Positions 5,242 through 12,736 of a stretch of DNA of 16,612 nt are shown one piece after another. Source of the DNA: an uncultured Alphaproteobacteria bacterium. Its GTDB lineage: Bacteria > Pseudomonadota > Alphaproteobacteria > Rhodobacterales > Rhodobacteraceae. Each line of letters opens with the position of its first letter. Position 1 is the stretch's first letter. The notes under the pieces are model-generated. The model did not search any database and was not told the origin of the DNA. It worked only from the letters and a program-made list of their open reading frames with translations. The position numbers were made by a program, and so were the translations under genes. Location of the stretch: assembly GCA_929200295.1 (NCBI GenBank), contig CAKMZE010000056.1, positions 217 through 16,828 on the forward strand, given 5' to 3'.

Positions 5242-7596
5242 ATGCTTTTTGGACTTGATGGCGTAGAAATTGGTATCATCATCGTCTTTCTGACGCTGTT
5301 TGCGGGGATCCTCTCGGGTTTTCCTGTGGCCTTTGCAATTGGTGGCGCGGCGGTGATCTCATTCACGATCATCGCAGGGTTGGATAGCAGCGGTTATCTG
5401 ATCCATATGGCGGTTGATACAGGATCGGCAGAATATGCAGCCCTGATTGCCCAAGGCATTCCTGCGGATGCGATATCGGTATTCCGAAACCCTGATTTGC
5501 CGCGCTATGCGACAGCGCTATTCCCCAATGGATGGGAGCAAGCGCTTGATCGCAACGTTGGCTTCCTTGTGAACCGGATGAACGAACGCGTGCTCGCGGG
5601 GCAATCGATTGAAACGTTGCTGGCCGTTTTGATGTTCGTGATGATGGGGATCGTGCTGGAACGCTCGCGCATTGCTGATGAGCTGCTCACAACAATGGCC
5701 CGTGTCTTTGGCCCCTTACCGGGTGGTCTTGCGGTATCGATTGTGATCGTGGGCGCGTTTTTGGCGGCTTCAACAGGGATTGTAGGCGCGACCGTTGTGA
5801 CAATGGGTCTTCTAGCGCTACCGACGATGCTCAAGAACGGCTATTCGCCAGAGCTTTCCACAGGGGTTATCGCGGCCTCTGGCACCTTGGGGCAGATCAT
5901 TCCGCCCTCAATTGTGATCGTGCTCTTGGGCACCTTGGCTGGTGATCTTTATTCTGCGGCACAAGAAGAGCGCGCGCAGCTTGCTGGTTGTTCGGATGCT
6001 CTGACATTCCTTGGTGAGCCTGCGGTTGTGTCTGTTGGCACCTTATTCCAAGCCGCATTGCTGCCGGGGATCCTGCTTGCGTTTCTTTATGCAGCCTATG
6101 CATTTGGCTTTGCGCTCATGAACCCAAGCAAGGCGCCGCCAGTGCGGATGGGCGATAGCCATGGCAAAGAGGTCATCACCCGCAATGATGCGCTCACATG
6201 GTTCCTTGCTGTGCCTGTGGGGCTTATCGTGCTGATCATTGGCTTTGGTCAGGTGAATATCGTCGGCAACCAATCTGTAATCGTGGACAGCTACACAGAT
6301 GCAGGGCAGACATCCTCATTACGCACTAACGTGAGCGAAACCTGTGCCGCATCAATGATCGACCTGCATGGGCAGGCAGCCTGGGATCAAGCGCTCGCTG
6401 AACAAGCCGCGATTGATGACGCAGGCGGCGTGGTCGAGGCGCGCGAGCTTAGCCCAGAAGAGCGTGCAGACGCCGTAACTGCCAAGATCGAAGCCGCCGC
6501 ACCAATTGGCACAGGTATTGCTGTCATGGCGCTTTTGGCGGGTCTTGCGCTTGCTATCGCACGTGGTGTCGCGCCAAGTGCGCATGCCGCACCGCTCATC
6601 GCTGGGGCGGCAGGTGTCTTGGCGCTGTTGTTGGTCGATATCCTCCTTGTCAGCCCTATCACGACACCGGGGGCGACGACGCTGTTAATAGCTTTGCCGC
6701 TGATCGTGACGTTTTATGGCCTTAGACACGCAGCGCACCGGATGTTTGCGAATGATATCTTGCGCGTTGTGTTCCCGCCACTGGTGCTGATCATTGCGGT
6801 GCTCGGTTCGATCTTAGGCGGGATCACAAACCCAACCCCTGCGGCGGCACTTGGGGCCGGGGGGGCGATCCTGCTGGCGACCTATCGCAAGCTTCAGGAC
6901 CAAGGGAAATCGGGCCGTATGGTGCTATGGACTACGGCTGCGATTGTCGTGATGTTAATCGTCGGCACAAATTTCGACATGCGCCTTGGCAAAGAAGAGG
7001 TATTGTTTGAAAACCGCGTGGCTTTCCTTGTGGCCTTTGCCGCGTTTTTGTTTTCTATGTTCGGATTGCTTTGGTCCTGCTGGACACTCGCTGCGGGCGG
7101 TGTTCTGTCGCCTGTTGTGCGCGAAACGGCAAAGGTCACATCCATGGTCTTTACCATCCTGATCGGCTCGCAGTTGCTAAACCTTGTGCTGATTTCCTTT
7201 GGCGGCGAGCATTATATCCAACAATTCCTACGGTCGTTCGATAACGAATGGACGGTGTTTCTCATCGTGATGCTCGTGCTCTTTGTTTTGGGCTTCGTGC
7301 TCGATTTTCTTGAGATCATTTACATCGTGATCCCGATTGTGGGCCCTGTGATCTATGGCGGCACGTTTGATCCGAAATGGGTGACGATTATGATCGCTGT
7401 AAACCTTCAGACATCATTCCTGACCCCGCCATTTGGCTTTGCTTTATTCTATCTCAGAGGTGTTGCGCCAAAGGATATCACCACTGGGCAGATTTACCGC
7501 GGGGTGATGCCATTCATCGGCATTCAGGTGCTGGGCTTGTTACTACTCGCACTTGTGCCGGGGTTTGTGACGATCATTCCAAATCTATTGAACTAA
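5242..7596 (+). CDS. dctM: TRAP transporter large permease subunit with internal insertions (DctM/FcbT3-like)
   Basis: The sodium-coupled channel subunit of the TRAP transporter, in the inner membrane. At 784 residues it is far longer than a standard DctM (about 430). The canonical scaffold is clear: AGILSGFPVAFAIGG (21-35), AVLMFVMMGIVLERS (128-142), GLAVSIVIVGAFLAASTGIV (162-181), the hairpin-loop motif GVIAASGTLGQIIPPSIVIV (208-227), and near the end GFVLDFLEIIYIVIPIVGPV (684-703) and TSFLTPPFGFALFYLRG (724-740). Extra material sits in two places. One is a mainly soluble insert at about 47-122. The other is about 336-500, with a hydrophilic acidic/Ala-rich part (340-420) and two extra membrane segments (about 422-441 and 452-472). 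The reading frame is intact and hydrophobicity is periodic throughout, so this is an oversized subtype and not a frameshift product. It ends 10 bp from the convergent bpt gene. Confidence 0.92.
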   Translation: MLFGLDGVEIGIIIVFLTLFAGILSGFPVAFAIGGAAVISFTIIAGLDSSGYLIHMAVDTGSAEYAALIAQGIPADAISVFRNPDLPRYATALFPNGWEQALDRNVGFLVNRMNERVLAGQSIETLLAVLMFVMMGIVLERSRIADELLTTMARVFGPLPGGLAVSIVIVGAFLAASTGIVGATVVTMGLLALPTMLKNGYSPELSTGVIAASGTLGQIIPPSIVIVLLGTLAGDLYSAAQEERAQLAGCSDALTFLGEPAVVSVGTLFQAALLPGILLAFLYAAYAFGFALMNPSKAPPVRMGDSHGKEVITRNDALTWFLAVPVGLIVLIIGFGQVNIVGNQSVIVDSYTDAGQTSSLRTNVSETCAASMIDLHGQAAWDQALAEQAAIDDAGGVVEARELSPEERADAVTAKIEAAAPIGTGIAVMALLAGLALAIARGVAPSAHAAPLIAGAAGVLALLLVDILLVSPITTPGATTLLIALPLIVTFYGLRHAAHRMFANDILRVVFPPLVLIIAVLGSILGGITNPTPAAALGAGGAILLATYRKLQDQGKSGRMVLWTTAAIVVMLIVGTNFDMRLGKEEVLFENRVAFLVAFAAFLFSMFGLLWSCWTLAAGGVLSPVVRETAKVTSMVFTILIGSQLLNLVLISFGGEHYIQQFLRSFDNEWTVFLIVMLVLFVLGFVLDFLEIIYIVIPIVGPVIYGGTFDPKWVTIMIAVNLQTSFLTPPFGFALFYLRGVAPKDITTGQIYRGVMPFIGIQVLGLLLLALVPGFVTIIPNLLN

Positions 7597-7606
7597 ACGG
7601 CTCAGG

Positions 7607-8428
7607 TTACCGTGTTGGGCGCCCGTCGGGGAGGTCGATCTTGGCTACTTGCTCTGCAATCGGGTCTGTTGAAAGCGGGTGCGCTGTATTTGCGAATGCA
7701 CTTGGGTCAGTGAGTGGTGTCCATTCACGCCCATGATAGACTTCGATACCTTTGAATTTTTCCTTATAGGCCATCTTGGGGCTGCCGGGCACCCAATAGC
7801 CTAAGTAAACAAATGGTAGCCCAAGCTCGCGGGCGATCTCAATATGATCAAGGATAACATAGGTGCCAAGCGATGCGATCTGTAACTCAGGGTCGTAGAA
7901 CGAATAGACCATGCTCAGCCCGTCATCGAGAATATCCGTTAGACACACGGCATCAATGACGCCGCCGCTATCGGGGACACCGTATTCGATCAATCGTGTG
8001 CGAATTGGGGTTTCTTCAACCATTGCGGCGAATTCGAACATATCCATATCCGCCATCCCGCCTGTCGCATGGCGACTGTCAAGATATTTGCGGAAAAGCT
8101 CGTACTGTTCTTCTGAGGCCCAGGGCGATGACGCGGTACGCACAAGGTTCGCATTGCGCTTTATCACACGTTTTTGACTACGGGTGGGGACAAAATCGGC
8201 GACACGGATACGGGCCGACATGCAGGCCGAGCATTCAGCACAAGAGGGCCTGTAAAGCACATTTTGAGAGCGACGAAATCCTTGTTTGGAAAGCGCATCA
8301 TTGAGCTGCGTCGCTGTTTCGCCCTGCAAAGCAGTAAACAGCTTACGCTCCATCCGGTCCTCAAGATAAGGACAGGGTTGAGGTGCAGTGACATAAAACT
8401 GCGGAGCAATGGGGAGGGTATGACGCAT
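7607..8428 (-). CDS. bpt: Aspartate/glutamate leucyltransferase (bacterial ATE1-like aminoacyl-tRNA-protein transferase)
   Basis: A cytosolic enzyme that moves leucine from Leu-tRNA to proteins with N-terminal Asp or Glu, marking them for ClpS/ClpAP degradation (N-degron pathway; role known from the Bpt family). The length of 273 residues is usual. N-terminal ATE domain: FYVTAPQPCPYLEDRMERKL (11-30) with C19, then the cysteine cluster YRPSCAECSAC (59-69; C63, C66, C69), which in ATE enzymes is linked to metal or Fe-S binding. C-terminal ATE domain: GVIDAVCLTDILDDGLSMVY (156-175), FYDPELQIASLGTYVIL (177-193) and YLGYWVPGSPKMAYKEKF (208-225), the acyl-transfer fold signature. The start codon has only a weak upstream element (GAG, spacing 6), but MRHTLPIAPQFYV fits the normal family start. 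It converges with dctM (10-bp gap) and I see no terminator there. Confidence 0.95.
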   Translation of the reverse strand: MRHTLPIAPQFYVTAPQPCPYLEDRMERKLFTALQGETATQLNDALSKQGFRRSQNVLYRPSCAECSACMSARIRVADFVPTRSQKRVIKRNANLVRTASSPWASEEQYELFRKYLDSRHATGGMADMDMFEFAAMVEETPIRTRLIEYGVPDSGGVIDAVCLTDILDDGLSMVYSFYDPELQIASLGTYVILDHIEIARELGLPFVYLGYWVPGSPKMAYKEKFKGIEVYHGREWTPLTDPSAFANTAHPLSTDPIAEQVAKIDLPDGRPTR

Positions 8429-8501
8429 CTGGCTCAGGTAAATAACTACGATTTATTTTAACAATCTGGTGGGGAAACGCCACCCCTCTAAAATAGTGGG
8501 G

Positions 8502-8945
8502 TCAGGCCGGACGATTTATTGCAACAGTTCCAAGCAAATGATCGGTTAATCCCTGACCACGTGAGGATAAAAACATCATTGCGATTGAGATGAATTGTAA
8601 GGGCGCAAAAACAACGGATATACTATAGCCAAATGTATGTACCATCGCGGTTTGTGACGATAAGTTTTGCCCATCTTTGTCTTTCAATTCAATTGCCATC
8701 AGGCGCATTCCCCATGTTGATCCTTGGCCGGTCAGTGTGAACCACCTGTAAAAAAAGCCAATAACCATCATCATGACGGGAAAAAAGAAAATTCCGGTAA
8801 AGAAAGTGAAAGGAAGCAAAATTACGCTGATTAATGCGATTAAAATGCTATCGATCACCCATGCAAGGCCGCGTTTTAGCGTCACGTTTTCATAAAATTC
8901 TGGATTTTGCGCGGGGTCGGGGTGCTGAAAAAGCGTTGATTGCAT
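8502..8945 (-). CDS. RDD-family integral membrane protein
   Basis: A 147-residue membrane protein of the RDD family, whose molecular role is mostly unknown. The frame is open far upstream (to 9188), but the ATG at 8945 is chosen because AAGGAC precedes it at good spacing, and because the upstream part overlaps another gene and is low-complexity basic sequence. RDD landmarks: NVTLKRGLAWVIDSILIALI (25-44), with the conserved Arg and Asp in the first helix; GQGSTWGMRLMAIELKDKDG (78-97); and a C-terminal SSRGQGLTDHLLGTVAINR, the family's Asp-containing end motif. Hydrophobic segments are near 32-50, 52-72 and 105-128. It lies downstream of the DUF2852 gene, separated by a terminator, so at least part of its expression may need its own promoter. 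The 3' end is followed by GC-rich inverted repeats (8468-8502) that might end transcription weakly. Confidence 0.85.
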   Translation of the reverse strand: MQSTLFQHPDPAQNPEFYENVTLKRGLAWVIDSILIALISVILLPFTFFTGIFFFPVMMMVIGFFYRWFTLTGQGSTWGMRLMAIELKDKDGQNLSSQTAMVHTFGYSISVVFAPLQFISIAMMFLSSRGQGLTDHLLGTVAINRPA

Positions 8946-8961
8946 GTCTATGTCCTTTCTG

Positions 8962-9003
8962 AAAAAATTAAAAAGCTGCCAGAGGGAGGGGATCTGGCAG
9001 CTT
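8962..9003 (-). terminator. Rho-independent terminator after the DUF2852 gene
   Basis: A perfect 11-bp stem, AAGCTGCCAGA (8973-8983) with TCTGGCAGCTT (8993-9003), has a 9-nt loop. Read on the minus strand, the stem is followed by TTTTTAATTTTTT, a good U-tract. It begins 16 nt after the DUF2852 stop and ends 17 nt before the RDD start codon, so it sits in what would be the leader of the RDD gene. Leaky termination would lower RDD relative to DUF2852. Confidence 0.85.
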
Positions 9004-9018
9004 CTAGGTCGTGGCTGA

Positions 9019-9450
9019 TTAGGCTTTGGCTTCGGTGTCCTCGGTCTCTGGTGCTGATGACGCGCGGTCATCCATGAACTGATCAAATTCGGCTTTGTCC
9101 TTTGCGTCGCGCAGACGGGCAAGGAAGGCTTCGAAATTTGTTTGCTCATCTTCAAGACGGCGCAATGTTTCGGCTTTATAAGCGTCAAACGCGCGGTTGC
9201 CCGAAGATGTCATTGCCGTGTGGATGTGGCGTGTAGATTCACAAGATTTGCGAAACATTTTTTTGCTCCAAGTCATATAAGCCAGAAGGGCGAGGCCAAT
9301 GGGCCAGAAAAAGACGAAACCGATGATCATCGCAGCGATCCACGCGCCTTTGCCGCGCGCATCAAGCCAGTTCTCGCAGCGTGCGAAAAAAACAGGCTGG
9401 TGGTGTGAGTGACGCATCTGCGAGGTCGGATGCATGGTTGCGGTGTTCAT
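9019..9450 (-). CDS. DUF2852 domain membrane protein, function unknown
   Basis: A 143-residue protein matching the alphaproteobacterial DUF2852 family. One membrane helix is visible (about 34-60: GKGAWIAAMIIGFVFFWPIG). A charged soluble region follows with SSGNRAFDAYKAETLRRLED (82-101), then FEAFLARLRDAKDKAEFDQF (106-125), the family hallmark, probably helical or coiled-coil. The tail is acidic (ETEDTEAKA). The N-terminus is His- and Met-rich (MNTATMHPTSQMRHSHHQ). The ribosome binding site AAGGAG lies 7 nt before ATG 9450. No function is established for this family. The gene is transcribed divergently from glnE and has two inverted repeats directly upstream. Confidence 0.85.
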   Translation of the reverse strand: MNTATMHPTSQMRHSHHQPVFFARCENWLDARGKGAWIAAMIIGFVFFWPIGLALLAYMTWSKKMFRKSCESTRHIHTAMTSSGNRAFDAYKAETLRRLEDEQTNFEAFLARLRDAKDKAEFDQFMDDRASSAPETEDTEAKA

Positions 9451-9474
9451 TTTAGGCTCCTTGTTGCTATGTTG

Positions 9475-9493
9475 ATGTGAATGCCTTTCACAT
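9475..9493. promoter_or_regulatory. Inverted repeat 1 (ATGTGAA-N5-TTCACAT)
   Basis: A perfect 7-bp inverted repeat with a 5-bp spacer, 25-43 nt upstream of the DUF2852 ATG, where it would overlap the promoter or transcription start. It resembles a CRP site (TGTGA...TCACA), but the gap between those blocks is 7 bp where CRP has 6. The bound regulator is unknown. Confidence 0.55.
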
Positions 9494-9532
9494 TATTGAT
9501 ATCGGAAGCCACAAGCACGCATTCAAGGGGTA

Positions 9533-9551
9533 ATGTGAATGTTTTTTACAT
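9533..9551. promoter_or_regulatory. Inverted repeat 2 (ATGTGAA-N5-TTTACAT)
   Basis: The same element as at 9475-9493, with one changed base in the right arm and the same 5-bp spacer. Centre-to-centre distance is 58 bp. Flanks also agree (AATG following the left arm's GTGA, ATT after the right arm). Two copies with identical geometry point to an operator pair. Confidence 0.5.
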
Positions 9552-9690
9552 TTTTCAATATTATGTTTGTGTATCAATGTGTTGCGTTTAATTTATTGGG
9601 CGAAAACTATCATAAATCTCCATTCCCAAGGGTTCAGCAAATATATTTTGTGGGCTTGCCGATCATACAGGTGCAAAGTAGCCTTTGATT

Positions 9691-12489
9691 ATGTCGTCTC
9701 TTATTGATCTCCAAACACGTAGCCCCAGAGCATATGATCAGATGATGGGGGATGATGTTTGGGCGACATTGTCAGGGATTGATCCGCGCTATGCGCCTTT
9801 GATCAAAGGGACCGCAGGCTGTAGCCCTTATTTATCCGGTCTTCTGACCCATGAGACGGATTGGCTTGCTGCGGCATTAGATGCACCACAAGATGCTATC
9901 GAGACGATCATCTCACAGCTGACGCAGCCAACGTTAGAAGAATTGCCACACGCCCTGCGCAAAGCGAAAAGACGCATGGCGCTGATCATTGCATTGGCAG
10001 ATCTTGCGGGCGCTTGGGAGCTGCCGACAGTGACCGCGACATTGTCGCGATTTGCCAGCGCATGTGTTGACGCGAGCCTCAAAGGTTTGATCGCAGCAGA
10101 GGTCGCGCATGGGAAAATCCCAGGCATGTCTGAGGATGATATCGTGACTGCTTGCGGCATGGTTGTTCTGGCAATGGGCAAGATGGGCGCGGATGAGCTA
10201 AACTACTCATCTGATATCGATCTGATTTGTCTGTTTGACGAAACGCGTTTTGATCCAGCGGATTATCATGATGCGCGCAGTGCATTTATTCGGGTGACCC
10301 GGAAAATGACCGCGATCCTGTCAGATACCAGCTTTGGCGGTTATGTTTTTCGTACCGATCTGCGCTTGCGGCCTGATCCATCTGTCACGCCTGTTTGCGT
10401 CTCTATGGATGCAGCAGAACGCTATTACGAAAGCGTTGGTCGCACATGGGAACGTGCCGCCTATATCAAAGCCCACCCGGTTGCAGGCGATATCGCAGCA
10501 GGTGCGCGGTTTCTTGACACCTTGCGCCCGTTTGTCTGGCGCAAGCATCTCGATTTTGCAGCGATACAGGACGCCCATGATATGCGGCAGCGTATCCGCG
10601 ATCATAAGGGGCTGCATGGGCCGCTTGTGCTTGAAGGACATAATATGAAGCTGGGGCGTGGGGGTATCCGAGAGATCGAGTTCTTTACCCAAACCCGGCA
10701 ATTGATCGCGGGGGGACGTGACCCATCGTTGCGAGGCAGGGGCACGAAACAAGGGCTGTCGCAATTGGCCGCATCAGGCTGGATACCCGAGGAAACAGGG
10801 CAGATACTCTATCACCATTATGCGGCCCACCGTGAGGTGGAGCATCGCTTGCAAATGATCAATGATGCGCAGACGCATGATTTGCCAACATCCCCAGAGG
10901 GGTTTGGCAGGCTTGCTGCATTTATGGGGCAAGAGACCGTGCAATTGCGCCGCGACATCAAAGACCGGCTCGAAGAGGTGCATGAGCTGACCGAGGGCTT
11001 CTTTGCCCCAGAAGAGCCGCGCGTTGACGTGCCGTCGCAAGATTGGGCGCAAGAGACCACAGATCGTTGGCCTACATATCCTGCGCTTCGGTCTGACCGC
11101 GCTGTGCAAAGTTTTGATCGGCTTTTGCCGGGGATATTGGCGCACTTACAAGAGGCGGCAGCACCCGAGGAAGCGCTGCGCGAGTTTGATGGGTTTTTAC
11201 GCGGGCTACCGGCTGGGGTGCAGCTCTTTGCGTTGTTTGAGGCCAATCCGCAATTGACACGGATGATCGTGGATATCGCTGCGACAGCACCTGCGTTAGC
11301 ACAGTATTTATCGCGCAACGCCAGTGTCTTTGATGCGGTCATAGGTGGTGCATTCTTTGATCCATGGCCTGATCAAGAGGCGCTTAAGCACGATCTACAA
11401 ACGGCATTAGATGAATGTGCGGATTATGAAAGCCTTTTGATCCGCGCCCGCACATGGGCCAAGGAATGGCATTTTCGTATCGGTGTGCATCATTTGCGTG
11501 GGCTTATCGATGCGCAAGCCAGCGCGCAGCAATATGCGGCTCTTGCTGAATGTGTATTATCGGTGCTCTGGCCTCATGTTATTGCAGAGTTTTCCCACAA
11601 ACATGGGGATCCGCCGGGGCTTGGCGCGATTGTCTTGGCGATGGGCTCACTTGGGGCGCGGCAATTGCACGCCAGCTCTGATCTTGATCTGATTGTGATC
11701 TATGATGCGCCTGCTGATGCGATGTCGCAAGGGCCGCGTCCCTTGGCTACGCGGCCGTATTATGCGCGGCTCACACAGGCTTTGATCACAGCGATTAGCG
11801 CGCCCATGGTTGCGGGGCGGTTATATGAAGTGGACATGCGTTTACGCCCCTCAGGGCGGCAAGGGCCTGTTGCGACATCCTATAAATCGTTTTGCGATTA
11901 TCAGATGTCGGATGCGTGGACATGGGAGCATCTCGCCTTAACGCGCGCGCGCGCTGTTGCGGGGCCTGAGCCTCTTGCGGACTTGGTTGAGGTTGCCCGC
12001 AAAGAGATTATCGCGCAAAAAGGTCAGCAAGATACGCTGCTTGCGGATGTCGCCGATATGCGCCGGAGACTGCGTGCAGAAAAGCCGCCCGATAGCCTGT
12101 GGGATGCAAAGCTCGGTGCTGGACGCTTGCAAGATTGTGCTCTCTTTGTGCAGACAGCGGCGCTGCGCGGGGGGGACCTTGCGCAAGACCCATTTGCACA
12201 ATTGCAAGCAGGTGTCGCTGATGGATGGTTGAGTGCCGCAGATGCTGGGGACATCACCGAGGCCTTGGGGCTTTTTTGGCGCTTGCAGGCCGCTGCACGA
12301 TTACTAACCGGCAGAGTATTAGAGCCGGAAACCATAGGGCAGGGAGGTTTGCGTTTTGTGTTGCGGGAAACAGAAATGGAAACAGCTGATGCGCTGTCTG
12401 CGGCGTTAAGTTTACATGCAGCGAAAGCAGACGCTATTATCACGCGTATGCTCAGCCAAAGTGAGGCCATAGATGACCCAAGCACATGA
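9691..12489 (+). CDS. glnE: Bifunctional glutamine synthetase adenylyltransferase/adenylyl-removing enzyme
   Basis: A cytosolic enzyme that adds AMP to, and removes it from, a tyrosine of glutamine synthetase, tuning nitrogen assimilation under PII control. It has 932 residues from ATG 9691, a normal GlnE length. A TTG two codons upstream is possible but has no better support. The two-fold nucleotidyltransferase architecture is intact. The N-terminal adenylyl-removing domain has LAMGKMGADELNYSSDIDLI (about 160-179). LGRGGIREIEFFTQTRQLIAGG falls at about 321-342. The C-terminal adenylyl-transfer domain has LAMGSLGARQLHASSDLDLI (about 649-668) and VDMRLRPSGRQGPVATS (about 714-730). Both SDxDL metal-binding motifs are present. 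The 3' end overlaps the next gene by 17 bp, implying coupled translation. The upstream gene is divergent. Confidence 0.97.
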   Translation: MSSLIDLQTRSPRAYDQMMGDDVWATLSGIDPRYAPLIKGTAGCSPYLSGLLTHETDWLAAALDAPQDAIETIISQLTQPTLEELPHALRKAKRRMALIIALADLAGAWELPTVTATLSRFASACVDASLKGLIAAEVAHGKIPGMSEDDIVTACGMVVLAMGKMGADELNYSSDIDLICLFDETRFDPADYHDARSAFIRVTRKMTAILSDTSFGGYVFRTDLRLRPDPSVTPVCVSMDAAERYYESVGRTWERAAYIKAHPVAGDIAAGARFLDTLRPFVWRKHLDFAAIQDAHDMRQRIRDHKGLHGPLVLEGHNMKLGRGGIREIEFFTQTRQLIAGGRDPSLRGRGTKQGLSQLAASGWIPEETGQILYHHYAAHREVEHRLQMINDAQTHDLPTSPEGFGRLAAFMGQETVQLRRDIKDRLEEVHELTEGFFAPEEPRVDVPSQDWAQETTDRWPTYPALRSDRAVQSFDRLLPGILAHLQEAAAPEEALREFDGFLRGLPAGVQLFALFEANPQLTRMIVDIAATAPALAQYLSRNASVFDAVIGGAFFDPWPDQEALKHDLQTALDECADYESLLIRARTWAKEWHFRIGVHHLRGLIDAQASAQQYAALAECVLSVLWPHVIAEFSHKHGDPPGLGAIVLAMGSLGARQLHASSDLDLIVIYDAPADAMSQGPRPLATRPYYARLTQALITAISAPMVAGRLYEVDMRLRPSGRQGPVATSYKSFCDYQMSDAWTWEHLALTRARAVAGPEPLADLVEVARKEIIAQKGQQDTLLADVADMRRRLRAEKPPDSLWDAKLGAGRLQDCALFVQTAALRGGDLAQDPFAQLQAGVADGWLSAADAGDITEALGLFWRLQAAARLLTGRVLEPETIGQGGLRFVLRETEMETADALSAALSLHAAKADAIITRMLSQSEAIDDPST

Positions 12490-12736
12490 TCCCAAAGGTT
12501 TGATCCGAGAAAGCTACCGGATTGACGGGATTACAGCCGAAGAATGCCGCTCGATCTTTTTGGATTGGGCGTTGAGCGTTCCTGTGGGCAGCGATACACG
12601 CGCATTGGTGCAAACCTTGCTCTCACTATATGCAGAACATCCCGCAGATCACCCGATGACACAAACGCTAACCGCAGCCTTATCTGCGGCTGAAAAGCCG
12701 CGCAGGCGCGGCGGGCGCGCCGCGCGGGGGCGGTAA
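12473..12736 (+). CDS. Small conserved-looking protein of unknown function, coupled to glnE
   Basis: An 87-residue protein that starts inside the end of glnE (17-bp overlap, different frame) behind GTGAGG with GAGG at 6-nt spacing. This arrangement strongly supports real translation coupled to glnE. The N-terminal two thirds (IRESYRIDGITAEECRSIFL, then DWALSVPVGSDTRALVQTLL) looks like a compact helical domain; I recall similar small proteins beside glnE in Rhodobacterales but can name no function. The C-terminus is basic (AEKPRRRGGRAARGR), which suggests contact with nucleic acid or another acidic partner. Its last 88 bp, including the stop, are antisense to the extended 3' end of eda. Confidence 0.8.
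   Translation: MTQAHDPKGLIRESYRIDGITAEECRSIFLDWALSVPVGSDTRALVQTLLSLYAEHPADHPMTQTLTAALSAAEKPRRRGGRAARGR

Larger units (their letters stand above)
9451..9690. promoter_or_regulatory. Divergent intergenic region between DUF2852 and glnE
   Basis: About 240 bp without a gene. The half next to DUF2852 holds two similar inverted repeats (listed separately). The middle (9540-9600) is AT-rich. I did not find a -35/-10 pair for glnE that I would defend. The glnE start has no strong Shine-Dalgarno sequence. Confidence 0.5.

Noticed and set aside
5242..7596. Fusion or frameshifted TRAP permease
   Set aside because: The frame is continuous, both halves of the DctM scaffold are present once in the right order, and the inserts are smoothly coded. 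It looks like a subfamily form, not a broken gene.
8468..8502. Terminator of the RDD gene
   Set aside because: Short GC inverted repeats (GGTGG/CCACC and ACCCC/GGGGT) compete with each other, and the U-run on the minus strand is weak and displaced. Not solid enough for a feature.
8946..9188. 81-residue N-terminal extension of the RDD protein
   Set aside because: It overlaps the DUF2852 gene and the terminator stem, is low-complexity basic sequence, and a good ribosome binding site marks ATG 8945 instead.
9475..9493. Canonical CRP/FNR site
   Set aside because: The spacing between TGTGA and TCACA is 7 bp, not the 6 bp of CRP, in both copies, and there is no TTGAT/ATCAA as for FnrL. Reported only as an unknown operator.
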